Shown: positions 1-8,787, numbered from the stretch's first letter. The stretch is DNA of 64,000 nucleotides from Cloacibacterium caeni (GCF_907163105.1 NZ_OU015321.1:2371001-2435000), one strand, 5' to 3'. Notes: generated from the letters alone by a model not told the origin. Numbers and translations: made by a program.

Positions 1-319
1 GAGAGGTCATAATCTTACAGAACAATTAAATGACGTGACTGCGCATGCAGAAATGCAGGCAATTACTTCTGCGGCTAATTTTTTGGGCGGAAAATATTTA
101 AAAGATTGTACCATGTATGTTACGCTAGAACCTTGTGTAATGTGTGCGGGAGCTCTAACTTGGTCACAGATTTCAAAAGTTGTCATTGGTGCGAGAGATG
201 AAAAGCGAGGTTTCATCAATCAAAACGTGAAACTTCATCCTAAAACAGAAATTGTTTCGGGAATTTTAGAAAATGAATGCTCAGAAATCGTGAAAAGTTT
301 CTTTAAAAATAAAAGATAA
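1..319 (+). CDS. tadA: tRNA-specific adenosine deaminase / nucleoside deaminase, 5'-truncated by window edge
   Basis: The C-terminal 106 residues of a zinc-dependent cytidine/deoxycytidylate-deaminase-fold protein, open to the window start. The catalytic H-A-E triplet (the first zinc ligand and the proton-shuttling Glu) and the second zinc motif PCVMC are both visible, followed by ALTWSQISKVVIGA, which is typical of TadA. In bacteria TadA converts A34 of tRNA-Arg(ACG) to inosine. About 40 N-terminal residues are expected upstream of the window; an internal GTG at 35 is not the true start because the conserved HAE lies immediately after it. It converges on coaX. A guanine-deaminase-like paralogue is a less likely alternative. 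Confidence 0.85.
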   Translation, partial: RGHNLTEQLNDVTAHAEMQAITSAANFLGGKYLKDCTMYVTLEPCVMCAGALTWSQISKVVIGARDEKRGFINQNVKLHPKTEIVSGILENECSEIVKSFFKNKR

Positions 320-461
320 TTTTTGGGCAGCTTTTCCGCCTTCCGTTCCCGCTTTTTTACTTCACTACGTTTCGTAAAAAGAGCTTCACTCAAGTCGGGC
401 TGCGAGATTTCGTCTAAAAAATACAGTTTTCCACAAAAGAAAATTCTACAATTTTTTGAAA
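320..461. repeat. Intergenic segment with imperfect hairpin, possible dispersed repeat
   Basis: The gap between the convergent tadA and coaX genes is richer in G+C than its surroundings at 326-412. It holds an imperfect hairpin (351-360 pairing with 374-384, arms GCTTTTTTAC and GTAAAAAGAGC with one bulge). The composition and symmetry resemble dispersed intergenic repeats of Flavobacteriia, but only one copy is in this window, so repeat status is an inference. It may also help end transcription of both genes. Confidence 0.35.
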
Positions 462-1220
462 TTATTTGTCTTTCCCTAGGAAATAAAGACCTTTTAAAGT
501 GTGTAATTTATCCGCGATGTCTATTTTATTGGTCAAAGGTTGATAAACATGAGAAACGCCACCTGTTGCAATAACGAAACATTCATCGTTTACTTCTTCG
601 TTTATACGGTCGATAAAACCTTCTACCATTCCTAAAAAGCCATAAACCATCCCCGAAGTCATACAAGAAACCGTATCATGTCCTAAAACAGATTTTGGTT
701 TAGTGAGCTCTATTTCAGGCAGTTGTGCGGTTTGTTTCACCAAAGAATTAAGAGAAGTGATAATTCCTGGAGCGATGATTACGCCCAAAACTTCTCCATC
801 TTCGGCTACACAACTTGCAGTAAGTGCAGTTCCGAAATCTAGAATAATTTTCTTTTTGTTGGGATAGAGAAAATGAGCTGCCACTAAATTGGCAAAAATA
901 TCAGTTCCCATTTGATTAGACTTATGATGAATAGGAGAGTGCGTTTTTCTATCTACCACTATGGCTTCTATTCCGTGAATTTTATACAAAGCACTGCTGA
1001 TAATGTGTGTAAGCTGAGGTACCACAGAACCAATAATGATTTTATCTACCTTTTCTATATCTACATTGTACGTTTGATACAGCATAGAAAATTGGGCGAA
1101 AAGTTCGTCTCTAGTTCCGTAAGGTTTGGTGTTAATAATCCAAGAAACATCACATTTACCATCAATAAAATGGCCAAATCTAATATTGGTGTTGCCAATG
1201 TTTATTACAATGCTCGTCAT
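462..1220 (-). CDS. coaX: Type III pantothenate kinase
   Basis: A 252-residue ASKHA-fold kinase of the CoaX family, which phosphorylates pantothenate as the first step of coenzyme A synthesis in the cytosol. The phosphate-binding loop reads NIGNT (residues 7-11), the second nucleotide motif DFGTALT (128-134), and the pantothenate-site motif GTDIFAN (105-111). The family usually has Asp at the first position of the loop and GxDR in the third motif; here these are Asn and GTDI, so two consensus positions differ. Length is normal. It is transcribed alone toward tadA. A sequence resembling the -7 box (TAACTTTC, 7 of 8) lies at 1246-1253. Confidence 0.85.
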   Translation of the reverse strand: MTSIVINIGNTNIRFGHFIDGKCDVSWIINTKPYGTRDELFAQFSMLYQTYNVDIEKVDKIIIGSVVPQLTHIISSALYKIHGIEAIVVDRKTHSPIHHKSNQMGTDIFANLVAAHFLYPNKKKIILDFGTALTASCVAEDGEVLGVIIAPGIITSLNSLVKQTAQLPEIELTKPKSVLGHDTVSCMTSGMVYGFLGMVEGFIDRINEEVNDECFVIATGGVSHVYQPLTNKIDIADKLHTLKGLYFLGKDK

Positions 1221-1267
1221 TGATTTTAAAAGAAAAATTAGAACCGAAAGTTAAGCATTTTCTGCAT

Positions 1268-1296
1268 AAAAAAAGTTGAGAAATTTCTCAACTTTT
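1268..1296 (-). terminator. Rho-independent terminator after the M1 peptidase
   Basis: A perfect 26-base palindrome (1271-1296, core GTTGAGAAATTTCTCAAC) is followed on the minus strand by a run of T. Its stem overlaps the peptidase stop codon. It also has T-rich sequence on the plus side. Confidence 0.8.
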
Positions 1297-3136
1297 ATTT
1301 TACTTCTAAAAAATTATTTTCAGGGTTTACATCTGCTAATCTTTGAGAGAAGTCTATTCCTAAAATTTGTAAATCAGATTTTTTGTAAGGAATGGTCAAA
1401 GTGTATTCTTTGGTAGTCCAGTTCCAATAATTTAAGGTTTGGAAGTCTCCAAAATAATCTTTGGTTTTAGGAGCTCTCATCATATTTAGCGGAATGTGAT
1501 AGTTCACCGTTTTTTTGTCTTTTGTAAAAATGCTAAAATCAATTGGCATAGGAACTTCACCGTTATTTACGAGCGTAATCGTAGTAGAATCATCATTGTA
1601 TTTTACATCTTTTATCGCGTAATCTATGGTTTTGGTCGTGTTAATCCAATAATGATGGAACCATTTCAAATCCATACCAGAAATTTGCTGTGCAATATGG
1701 ATAAAATCTCTATCTGTAGGATGTTTAAGGTTCCAGTCTTGGTAATATTTTTTCAAAATTTTAGATAAATTTTCTTCACCCACAATGTAGCCTAGTTCTA
1801 CTAAGAATAATTCGCCTTTAGTGTAAGAAGCTACGGTATAAGCCGTTCCGTTATCGTGATGGTCTGCTAACCAAACTGCTGGTTCTTCTTTGCCAGATTT
1901 TACAAATCTTACATAGGACTGAATTGCATTGTAAAAAGGATTTGGCATATCATCTTTAGGGAAAAGTGCATTCATCACGAAATCTTCTGCATAACTGGTA
2001 AAACCTTCATCTAACCAAGGTTTCATGCTTTCGTTAGTGGCAAGCATTTGCTGATACCAAGAGTGCGATCCTTCATGAATCATCAATCCTAATAAATTTT
2101 CTAAACTTCTAGCTTCGCCGAGAATCATGGTACACATTCCGTATTCCATTCCGCCATCTCCGCCTTGTATAAAGCTATAAGTAGGGTAAACGTATCTGCC
2201 AAAAGTGGCATTCATTAATTGGAAAAATTTGGTAATGTAAGGTTGTGCTTCGCTCCAGAATTGTGTTTTTTCAGATTTTTGGTAGACAAAATTCACTTTT
2301 GGTCCATCTGGAACGATGAAGGTTTCTACAGAATAGTCTTTATCTGCAGCCCAAGCAAAATCTAAAATATTTTTTGCGGTAAAACGCCAAGTTGCCTTGT
2401 CGTTTTTATCTGTTTTTATCGTAGGATTTTCGGTGTAGCCTTTTACTTCTGTAGGGTTTTCTAAAACACCACCTGCTCCAACTACATATTCTTTATCAAT
2501 CTTTATGGTTACATCAAAATTAGAAAAAGGAGCGTGAAATTCTCTGCCTACATAATCAAAAGTTGCCCAACCATCATAATCATATTCTGCTAGTTTTGGG
2601 AACCATTGCGTCATGGTCATATCTACACCTTCTCTGTTATTTCTTCCGCTTCTACGGATTTGTTTAGGAACTACAGAATCCCAATCCATCGTAAAAGTGG
2701 TGGTAGAGTTTGGTTTTATTTTTTCGTTGAGGTAAACCTTCATAATGGTTTCTTGAACTTCAAATTTTAGAAGTTTTCCGTTTTGTTTAATCCAGTTTAC
2801 GGTTTGTGAACCTTCTTCGTTTTTAGGAATAGAAGCTAATTTAGAATTTCCGAATTCAGTTAATCTTCCGTCTGCATTTTTTCCTTGGTTTTGCACTCTT
2901 TGATCCATCAAAGAATTGGGTTTAAAAGCATTCCAATACAAGTGAAAGTACACTACCGAAAGTTCATCAGGAGAATTATTGGTATATTTTATTTCTTGGT
3001 TACCGTGATAAGAAAAATTAGCAGCATCTACATCGATTTCCATTTTGTAAGAAGCTTCTTGTTGGTAGTAAGCACTTTGTTGTGCGGAAAATAATCCGAA
3101 TGCTAAAAGAAAAATTGCTAAAAATTTTTGAGTCAT
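1295..3136 (-). CDS. M1-family metallopeptidase, exported
   Basis: A 613-residue zinc aminopeptidase-like protein. The start at 3136 is chosen because it gives a clean signal peptide (MTQKFLAIFLLAFGLFSAQQ); the reading frame runs 33 codons further upstream through a palindromic repeat. The zinc site HEGSH (354-358) with Glu377 fits HExxH-x18-E exactly, and GGMEY (328-332) matches the GAMEN-type substrate motif in position although changed in sequence. The N-terminal half is the beta-sheet domain usual in the family. It is probably periplasmic or surface-located and cleaves N-terminal residues from peptides. It has its own terminator and is not clearly part of an operon. Confidence 0.88.
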   Translation of the reverse strand: MTQKFLAIFLLAFGLFSAQQSAYYQQEASYKMEIDVDAANFSYHGNQEIKYTNNSPDELSVVYFHLYWNAFKPNSLMDQRVQNQGKNADGRLTEFGNSKLASIPKNEEGSQTVNWIKQNGKLLKFEVQETIMKVYLNEKIKPNSTTTFTMDWDSVVPKQIRRSGRNNREGVDMTMTQWFPKLAEYDYDGWATFDYVGREFHAPFSNFDVTIKIDKEYVVGAGGVLENPTEVKGYTENPTIKTDKNDKATWRFTAKNILDFAWAADKDYSVETFIVPDGPKVNFVYQKSEKTQFWSEAQPYITKFFQLMNATFGRYVYPTYSFIQGGDGGMEYGMCTMILGEARSLENLLGLMIHEGSHSWYQQMLATNESMKPWLDEGFTSYAEDFVMNALFPKDDMPNPFYNAIQSYVRFVKSGKEEPAVWLADHHDNGTAYTVASYTKGELFLVELGYIVGEENLSKILKKYYQDWNLKHPTDRDFIHIAQQISGMDLKWFHHYWINTTKTIDYAIKDVKYNDDSTTITLVNNGEVPMPIDFSIFTKDKKTVNYHIPLNMMRAPKTKDYFGDFQTLNYWNWTTKEYTLTIPYKKSDLQILGIDFSQRLADVNPENNFLEVK

Positions 3137-3176
3137 AGGTGATTTTTTTTCAAAGATATAATTTTTTATACACCCC

Positions 3177-3215
3177 GTCAAAATCTTTGATTTTGACACC
3201 CCTCTAAAAGAGGGG
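3177..3215. repeat. Twin-hairpin palindromic element
   Basis: Two perfect hairpins lie one base apart. The first has arms GTCAAAATC and GATTTTGAC (3177-3185, 3189-3197) with loop TTT. The second has arms CCCCTCT and AGAGGGG (3199-3205, 3209-3215) with loop AAA. There is no U tract next to the second. The layout resembles REP-type intergenic repeats; it sits between the restriction gene's terminator and the peptidase start, in the peptidase's likely 5' region. Confidence 0.6.
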
Positions 3216-3219
3216 AACC

Positions 3220-3250
3220 AAAAAAAACCTCCCAAATTTTCTTTGAGAGG
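3220..3250 (-). terminator. Rho-independent terminator after the restriction-modification gene
   Basis: On the minus strand arms CCTCTCAAA and TTTGGGAGG (one G-U pair, loop GAAAA) are followed by eight T. It begins 9 bases after the stop codon of the gene ending at 3259. Confidence 0.85.
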
Positions 3251-3258
3251 ATTGTAAA

Positions 3259-6200
3259 TTATAAATATTTTTTTAAAACCGCTTCTTTTTGTTTAGGAAT
3301 TTCTGAAATTTCAGTTTCTAAAACTTTTATTTTTTCTTCTATTTTTTCTATTTCAGAAACTATTTTTTGTTGTTCTGAAAGTGGTGGAAGCGGGATTTTT
3401 ATATTTGACAATAAAGTTTGATTCAAACTTTTAATATTTGAACCTGAACTGTCGGTTATAATTTTATTTCTAACGAAATCAGTTTTCAAATAATGACAAA
3501 GAAACTTTGAATTAATGTTTTCATTTTCAATCCGTATTCTAATTGTGAAACCAGAAAATGAAGTTTTAGTTTTTAAATTATCAATAAATAAAAATCTACC
3601 AACCAAATTAGCTGAACCATTGGATCTAACAACTAATATGTCATTTGTTTTTAATAGATAATCATCTGATAAATTACCATCAATTTGAATCTTTTCTAGT
3701 GATGCAACGTCTGGCGAAAATCTATTTTGAAAGTCACCAACTCCAACGATATTAATTAATTCACCTAAACTATTTCTAGAATAATTAAGCCCATTTTTGA
3801 AATCAGAAATTGAACCTAAATTAATTTCTTTAAATTTCAAATTTACCATTGATGATGAAATATTAAATTTCAATTTCTCCACTTCCTCTTTTGCTTTCTT
3901 TTCTTTTGCTTCTAAAACTTCAATTTCAGAAACAATTTTTTGTTGAATATCAATTGGAGGAAGTGGGATTTTTAAAGTTAAAACTTGGTCTCTGGAAATA
4001 GATTGAAAAATAGCTCCTTCGTTTCCTGTTATTTGTTCTTGATTAGATTTTAAGTAATAAAAAAGATAAACATTAAGAATTTTATCAGAAACACGCATTG
4101 CATTTAATCCCCTTCCAATGCAAATTCTTTCAAATGGATTTATATTTACAGGACCAACTGGTGCTCTAACTGTCATCAAAACATCGCCCTTTAATGATTC
4201 TTTTGTGATTTTTTCAGTCCAATATTTTGGTTCTTCTAAATATATCTCGCCAAATTCTGTTTTACCTTGATAAAAAGGTATTCCTTTTTTTTCTTGATTA
4301 TAAAACTCTGATTCAGGACTTTGCCCTGAAATTAATTCTATTACATCCTCAAGTTTTACTAACTCCCACTTACTTTCAATCTTCACTTTTTTTTTAACTG
4401 AAAGCGAGATATTTTTTTCAAATTCTGCTCTGTCAAAAGTAAGCATATCTACCAAATCATGGCGAGAAACGTTGTTTTGCATGGCTTCATCTATTGGGAA
4501 ATCATAATCTCCTGCAAATGCTTTATAAATATACGTACTTGCTTTGGTTGGGTTATCAAAAATATCGGCATCAAAAAGTTGGGTGCAATCTTCAATATTT
4601 TTGCCTCTTTGTATTGGGTGTATTCCTTCGCTTCCTCTTCGGTTAGAAAATTCGTAGCCTAAGAAACGTTTTTCTGCATCTTTTTCACCGCTTTTTACTA
4701 GAACAACTTTTTGTGGATATACCAAAATAAAATAGAATAGTTTTTCTTTTTCGATTTCCAAAAGTTTAGTCCAAAATTCTTTATCATTTTTAGATTTTAT
4801 TTTCTTTTGGTATTCTTTGTAAAGTTCGTGTTGGGTTATAACATTGTTTGGTTCTTTTTTCAAAAGAGAAATATAATCTTCAAAGGTTACAGATTGCTTC
4901 GTTCCTCGCAATGACTGATTATCCCAAACATGATTAATGTATTTAGAAACTGGTTTTTCTACACTATTCAATGTAACTTCTAAATGATTGGTAAAGAATT
5001 TCTCTACTGCAATTTTTAGATTAATGCTGTCATAATTATTTCTACGTCTTAAAAATAAAGTAACAGTATTGGTTCCTGTTGCCATAAAAGTGTTAGAACC
5101 TAGTTCTGCAATTCCGATTATTTCAAAATTTTCTAAAATAATTTCTCGTGATTTACTGTAAATTCCTGTGTTACTCAAGATAGAACTTGGCAAAATAATA
5201 CCTGCAACTCCGCCATATTTTAAGAGTTGTTTGGTTCTTTCTATGAAAAGGCATTCTATTTCTGAACTATTGTCTGTTAATTTATCATATAAATCGAAAT
5301 CGCCTTCTCGATAATACTCTCTTGCAGAATTTTTAAAAGCAGAAACCGAATACGGAGGATTGGAAACCAAAACCTCAAACTGTTGGTTTTCTTTAGGGAA
5401 ATCAGGTTGAGTTATGTTTAATTTATTTTTGTATTCTTTATGTTTAAAATTAGCCAAACCATCGGAATGAATTACGTTTGCTAAACCATCACCATGAAGA
5501 TAGCAACCTACTTTGCCTACTTTCACCAAACGATAATCTTTCTCAATACCATAAACATATTGAAGTGCCCAATCAAAATGGCGAATTTTTGAAACTTCTA
5601 TAAAACTTTTTGCTTCAGTTTTTAATTTTTTAGGATCTGTTTTTAAAATTAAACGCTGAATTTCGTGCATGCTTTCGGTAAGAAAATGTCCGCTTCCTGC
5701 TGCATAATCTATTACAAAAGGTAAAAGTTCGTCTTTTTTTCCTGCGAGTAATTTTTCTTCGACCAACTTGTCAATAGGTAAACTTTTGATAACGAATTGA
5801 GCAATAGGAACTGGTGTAAAGAATTGCCCCGATTCTTGTTTCAATCCTGTGGTTAAAAGTAATTCAAAAAAATCGGAAAGATATTGTTGTTTTTGAGTGT
5901 AACGAATTTTGAATTTTTCTAGAAGTTTTACTACTTCTTTTACCACTTTTGCGTTTTCCTTAAAAGATTTGTTGTCGTAAACTTCTTTTATAGCAAACTC
6001 ATTATTTTTTTCAAGACGAAGTCTTGCAATGTCTTTTCTTAAAAGTGCTTTTAAATTTTCATCACCAGCAAAAAGAGAAGCATATTTAGAATCTAAATCA
6101 TCATCAGAAAAATCGGTAACTTGTTTTTCTAAAAATTCTTCCATTCCGTTTTTATACAAATCAGTAAGTCTTAACTGGAAACTTACATCATCATCTTTTC

Positions 6201-7029
6201 CTTCTAACCACTGAAAATCTAATTCTTCATCAGTTCCTTCTTTAGATTTTTCATCGTAAATTTTGCAAAGAAAAAGGGTGAAAATTTTGTTGAAAGCATT
6301 TGGCTTATCAGAAACTACATTATGACGTAAAATTTCTAAAAAGCTATTGAAAATAAAGCTACTATCTTCTTGTTTTATTTCTACTAAATCATTGATTTTT
6401 AAAGCTCTACTTTCAAAATTGTAAGGATTAACCCAAGAATCAAAAACACCATTGTTTTTTGGTAATTTATTCCACTTATCATAGAAATCTTTTACATCGC
6501 CATTTTTGTAGTCTTCTTCAATTTTTACAATTTCGTTTCGGTAAATAATTTCGTTTCCTTTTAACTCAGAAGCATAAAGCATAATTACATCTGCCTTATT
6601 GCTGAATTTAAAATAAGTAAATAATTGTCCTCCGTCTTTATTTAGTTTTGTAAAAGCTTTATCAAACTCTTTTCCGTAGGTTTTACATTCAATTAAAAGA
6701 TATTCAGAACCATCATCACGAGTAACGCAAATGTCTAGCCTTCCTGAGGTTCCGTGACCGGCTGGATAAACTTTTTCTAAAGAGATGTTTTCTGGTTTGT
6801 AACCTTTTTCTAAAAGACGATTAACACATTCCAAAACAACCCAGTCTTCTGGTTTTGTAATGTTTTGTGTAGATTTTTCGCCAATTTTTATTTTTCCTCC
6901 AAAATCAAAAATTTGATTTTTAAAGTCAATTTCTAAACAATAATTATTTTGATATTTTTTTATAAAAATACCATCAGTGTTTTCTTTTGGTTGAAAACCA
7001 AGTGATTGAATTAGTTTTTTAACATCCAT
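3259..7029 (-). CDS. Single-chain restriction-modification enzyme: nuclease, N6-adenine methylase and two HsdS-like recognition domains
   Basis: A 1256-residue fusion. Residues about 60-150 form a PD-(D/E)xK nuclease-like domain (GRLD99 then IE114CK116, as in HsdR N-termini). Residues about 370-680 are a type I-style N6-adenine methylase with GQFFTP (401-406), SAM loop DYAAGSG (441-447) and catalytic NPPY (557-560). Residues about 887-1256 hold two target-recognition units, each followed by the HsdS-type helix beginning IPLPP..QQKIVSEIE. Such R-M-S chains are classed as type IIG or type I-like and would methylate and cut at a probably bipartite site. No separate methylase or inhibitor gene is nearby, so the gene can move as one unit. 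A palindromic repeat is read in frame at residues about 705-713. The frame is intact. Confidence 0.88.
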   Translation of the reverse strand: MDVKKLIQSLGFQPKENTDGIFIKKYQNNYCLEIDFKNQIFDFGGKIKIGEKSTQNITKPEDWVVLECVNRLLEKGYKPENISLEKVYPAGHGTSGRLDICVTRDDGSEYLLIECKTYGKEFDKAFTKLNKDGGQLFTYFKFSNKADVIMLYASELKGNEIIYRNEIVKIEEDYKNGDVKDFYDKWNKLPKNNGVFDSWVNPYNFESRALKINDLVEIKQEDSSFIFNSFLEILRHNVVSDKPNAFNKIFTLFLCKIYDEKSKEGTDEELDFQWLEGKDDDVSFQLRLTDLYKNGMEEFLEKQVTDFSDDDLDSKYASLFAGDENLKALLRKDIARLRLEKNNEFAIKEVYDNKSFKENAKVVKEVVKLLEKFKIRYTQKQQYLSDFFELLLTTGLKQESGQFFTPVPIAQFVIKSLPIDKLVEEKLLAGKKDELLPFVIDYAAGSGHFLTESMHEIQRLILKTDPKKLKTEAKSFIEVSKIRHFDWALQYVYGIEKDYRLVKVGKVGCYLHGDGLANVIHSDGLANFKHKEYKNKLNITQPDFPKENQQFEVLVSNPPYSVSAFKNSAREYYREGDFDLYDKLTDNSSEIECLFIERTKQLLKYGGVAGIILPSSILSNTGIYSKSREIILENFEIIGIAELGSNTFMATGTNTVTLFLRRRNNYDSINLKIAVEKFFTNHLEVTLNSVEKPVSKYINHVWDNQSLRGTKQSVTFEDYISLLKKEPNNVITQHELYKEYQKKIKSKNDKEFWTKLLEIEKEKLFYFILVYPQKVVLVKSGEKDAEKRFLGYEFSNRRGSEGIHPIQRGKNIEDCTQLFDADIFDNPTKASTYIYKAFAGDYDFPIDEAMQNNVSRHDLVDMLTFDRAEFEKNISLSVKKKVKIESKWELVKLEDVIELISGQSPESEFYNQEKKGIPFYQGKTEFGEIYLEEPKYWTEKITKESLKGDVLMTVRAPVGPVNINPFERICIGRGLNAMRVSDKILNVYLFYYLKSNQEQITGNEGAIFQSISRDQVLTLKIPLPPIDIQQKIVSEIEVLEAKEKKAKEEVEKLKFNISSSMVNLKFKEINLGSISDFKNGLNYSRNSLGELINIVGVGDFQNRFSPDVASLEKIQIDGNLSDDYLLKTNDILVVRSNGSANLVGRFLFIDNLKTKTSFSGFTIRIRIENENINSKFLCHYLKTDFVRNKIITDSSGSNIKSLNQTLLSNIKIPLPPLSEQQKIVSEIEKIEEKIKVLETEISEIPKQKEAVLKKYL
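4889..4915. repeat. Palindromic repeat read in frame inside the restriction-modification gene
   Basis: The segment carries ATTGC and GCAAT arms (4893-4897, 4908-4912) around TTCGTTCCTC and matches, from memory, a very common dispersed element of Bacteroidota intergenic regions. On the coding strand it encodes SLRGTKQS between the methylase and the specificity region, without breaking the frame. Confidence 0.6.
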
Positions 7030-7051
7030 TTTTTCTGCTCTTACAAAAATA

Positions 7052-7083
7052 ACAAAAAAAAGTTCCTAAAAAATATAGGAACT
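7052..7083 (-). terminator. Rho-independent terminator after the phosphorylase-like gene
   Basis: Arms AGTTCCTA and TAGGAACT (7061-7068, 7076-7083) are followed on the minus strand by seven or more T, starting 15 bases beyond the stop codon at 7099. Confidence 0.85.
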
Positions 7084-7098
7084 AAAATATTATTAATA

Positions 7099-8787
7099 TT
7101 ACTTCTTTGTCTTGTTTTTAGCAGAAGATTGTAAAATCTTTTCTAAAATTCTTAGTGTGATTAAATAAGTAGGTTTTACACCCGTTAATCCTAATCCGCC
7201 TGAAGAAAGGGTAGAACCTGTTTCTAATGGATTATCAGAAGCATAATACGCATACATTACAAATAAGTCTTCAGAAATATGTTTTCTGATTTTAGAAGCT
7301 ACTTGAATGGCTTTTTGGTAATGAGCTCCTTCCATTTCAAGACCGATGGATTTCCAAGAAGTAGTCATGAAATAGGTTAAAATGTCTTTATTCTGAAGAG
7401 AAGTTCCTAGAACCGTAATCATGCTTCCTTCGAAAGCTCTTAATTCATCATCTTGGAAATCTTCTAATTTCAATGCGTTTTCAAATGGATAATTATCTGC
7501 CGTTCCTTCGAAAATGTGAGAAGTAGGAATCATAATGTCTCCTTTTTCACCGGTAAGAATCCCTGCTTTACCCATGATAGAAACAGATTTTACATTCATG
7601 GTGTACACATTTCCTTCGTATTCGAATGGTCTTAATAACTCATCCATTACTTCATAAGCTTGTTCACCGAAAGCGTAATCGAAAACCATTAAAACATCAT
7701 CTCCTTTGTAACCAGAATTAGCAAATGGAGAGTTTTTGAGGTCTACTTTTGATAAATCAATTAACTGAACGTCTATATTACTTCCAGAATTATCGTCTAT
7801 GTAAATCATTTCTTTAGAAATTGCATATTCCAGAACTTTGTCTCTAAGTTCCTTTTTGTTAGAAATTTCTTCGTAAAGTGAATAATCTACATCTTTAGTA
7901 TTCTTTTTCTTCAATGCGTCATTGGCAAAAAGCATATTTTTCACCGAGTGCATATTGGCAGAAATAATATGTAAAGGTCTGTTTAATAGATTGTTATCTC
8001 CTAAAACTTGTTTTACGTGATTCGCCCATTTTTCGCCGAAATAATGGTGACCAACTCTTTCTTTTAGAATGGCACTGAAATGAATTTCTCTTTCTCTCAC
8101 TTGTTTCAAGTCGTCAAAACTTACTTTTCCTAAGTGATAGATAATTTTGAAAAGTCTATCAGGATTGTTGTCTTCGCCGAAATTATTATAAGCATTAAGC
8201 GTTTCTTCGAAAGTTCTTCCCAAAAGTGAAGAAAGATGAATAAGAGCTACTTCTTTTTCTTTTCTGCTGAATTTTTTCTCACCTTTTGCTACTTGTTCTA
8301 TAATTTTCCAAGAACGTTTTGGTTCTCCGTCTTCATCTATTAAGAAAGCAATGTTTCTTATTTTGTCAGCTTCTATATATAAGAAAGTAAGGTGAGTTAG
8401 AATATCATAAATTTCTGAACGACCTAGTAGAACTTCTATGTTCATTTGGTGTTCATCTATTCTATAGCAATTTCTTCTACGTTTTTTAGGAACTATAGGT
8501 TCAAAACTTCCTTTGTCAAAACCTTCGTCTGAAGTAAGGTGAATAAATGCGCATTCTTCTATACCTTCTGGTAATCTATCTAATACATATAATAAACCAT
8601 CTAGCTCTACTTTATTAGGAACATTCATGGTTCCGTAGATTTCTGGATTGATGATTTTTAGAAGGCTTCTAATGCTATCACCCGAAACTCCTGAAGGTTT
8701 AAAAAATCCTCTGTAAAACAAATGTCTCATAGAGACATAAATTCTTTCGATTGCTTCTGTTGTTTCTCTTGCTCTAGAATTTGCCAT
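7099..8787 (-). CDS. Conserved protein with nucleoside-phosphorylase-like C-terminal region (DUF6909-like)
   Basis: A 562-residue soluble protein, probably the Flavobacteriia family named DUF6909 (recalled, not checked). The N-terminal 300 residues are helical and charged without a motif I recognise. Residues about 400-530 read like a purine-nucleoside/uridine phosphorylase: a GKAGILTGEKGDIMIPTSHI stretch, a segment MITVLGTSLQNKDIL, then GLEMEGAHY, corresponding to the family's MEG/MES ribose-binding motif. Catalytic activity is not proven; a role in nucleotide or stress metabolism is an inference. It is divergent from glnN with a 307-base shared upstream region and has its own terminator. 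A TAACTTTG box lies at 8813-8820. Confidence 0.65.
   Translation of the reverse strand: MANSRARETTEAIERIYVSMRHLFYRGFFKPSGVSGDSIRSLLKIINPEIYGTMNVPNKVELDGLLYVLDRLPEGIEECAFIHLTSDEGFDKGSFEPIVPKKRRRNCYRIDEHQMNIEVLLGRSEIYDILTHLTFLYIEADKIRNIAFLIDEDGEPKRSWKIIEQVAKGEKKFSRKEKEVALIHLSSLLGRTFEETLNAYNNFGEDNNPDRLFKIIYHLGKVSFDDLKQVREREIHFSAILKERVGHHYFGEKWANHVKQVLGDNNLLNRPLHIISANMHSVKNMLFANDALKKKNTKDVDYSLYEEISNKKELRDKVLEYAISKEMIYIDDNSGSNIDVQLIDLSKVDLKNSPFANSGYKGDDVLMVFDYAFGEQAYEVMDELLRPFEYEGNVYTMNVKSVSIMGKAGILTGEKGDIMIPTSHIFEGTADNYPFENALKLEDFQDDELRAFEGSMITVLGTSLQNKDILTYFMTTSWKSIGLEMEGAHYQKAIQVASKIRKHISEDLFVMYAYYASDNPLETGSTLSSGGLGLTGVKPTYLITLRILEKILQSSAKNKTKK

Noticed and set aside
323-574. Plus-strand open frame of 83 codons
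   Set aside because: It overlaps the end of coaX and a repeat-like segment, shows no domain and no promoter; it is treated as chance.
3137-3235. Longer N-terminus of the M1 peptidase (33 extra codons)
   Set aside because: The extra codons are derived from the twin-hairpin repeat and would place the signal peptide internally.
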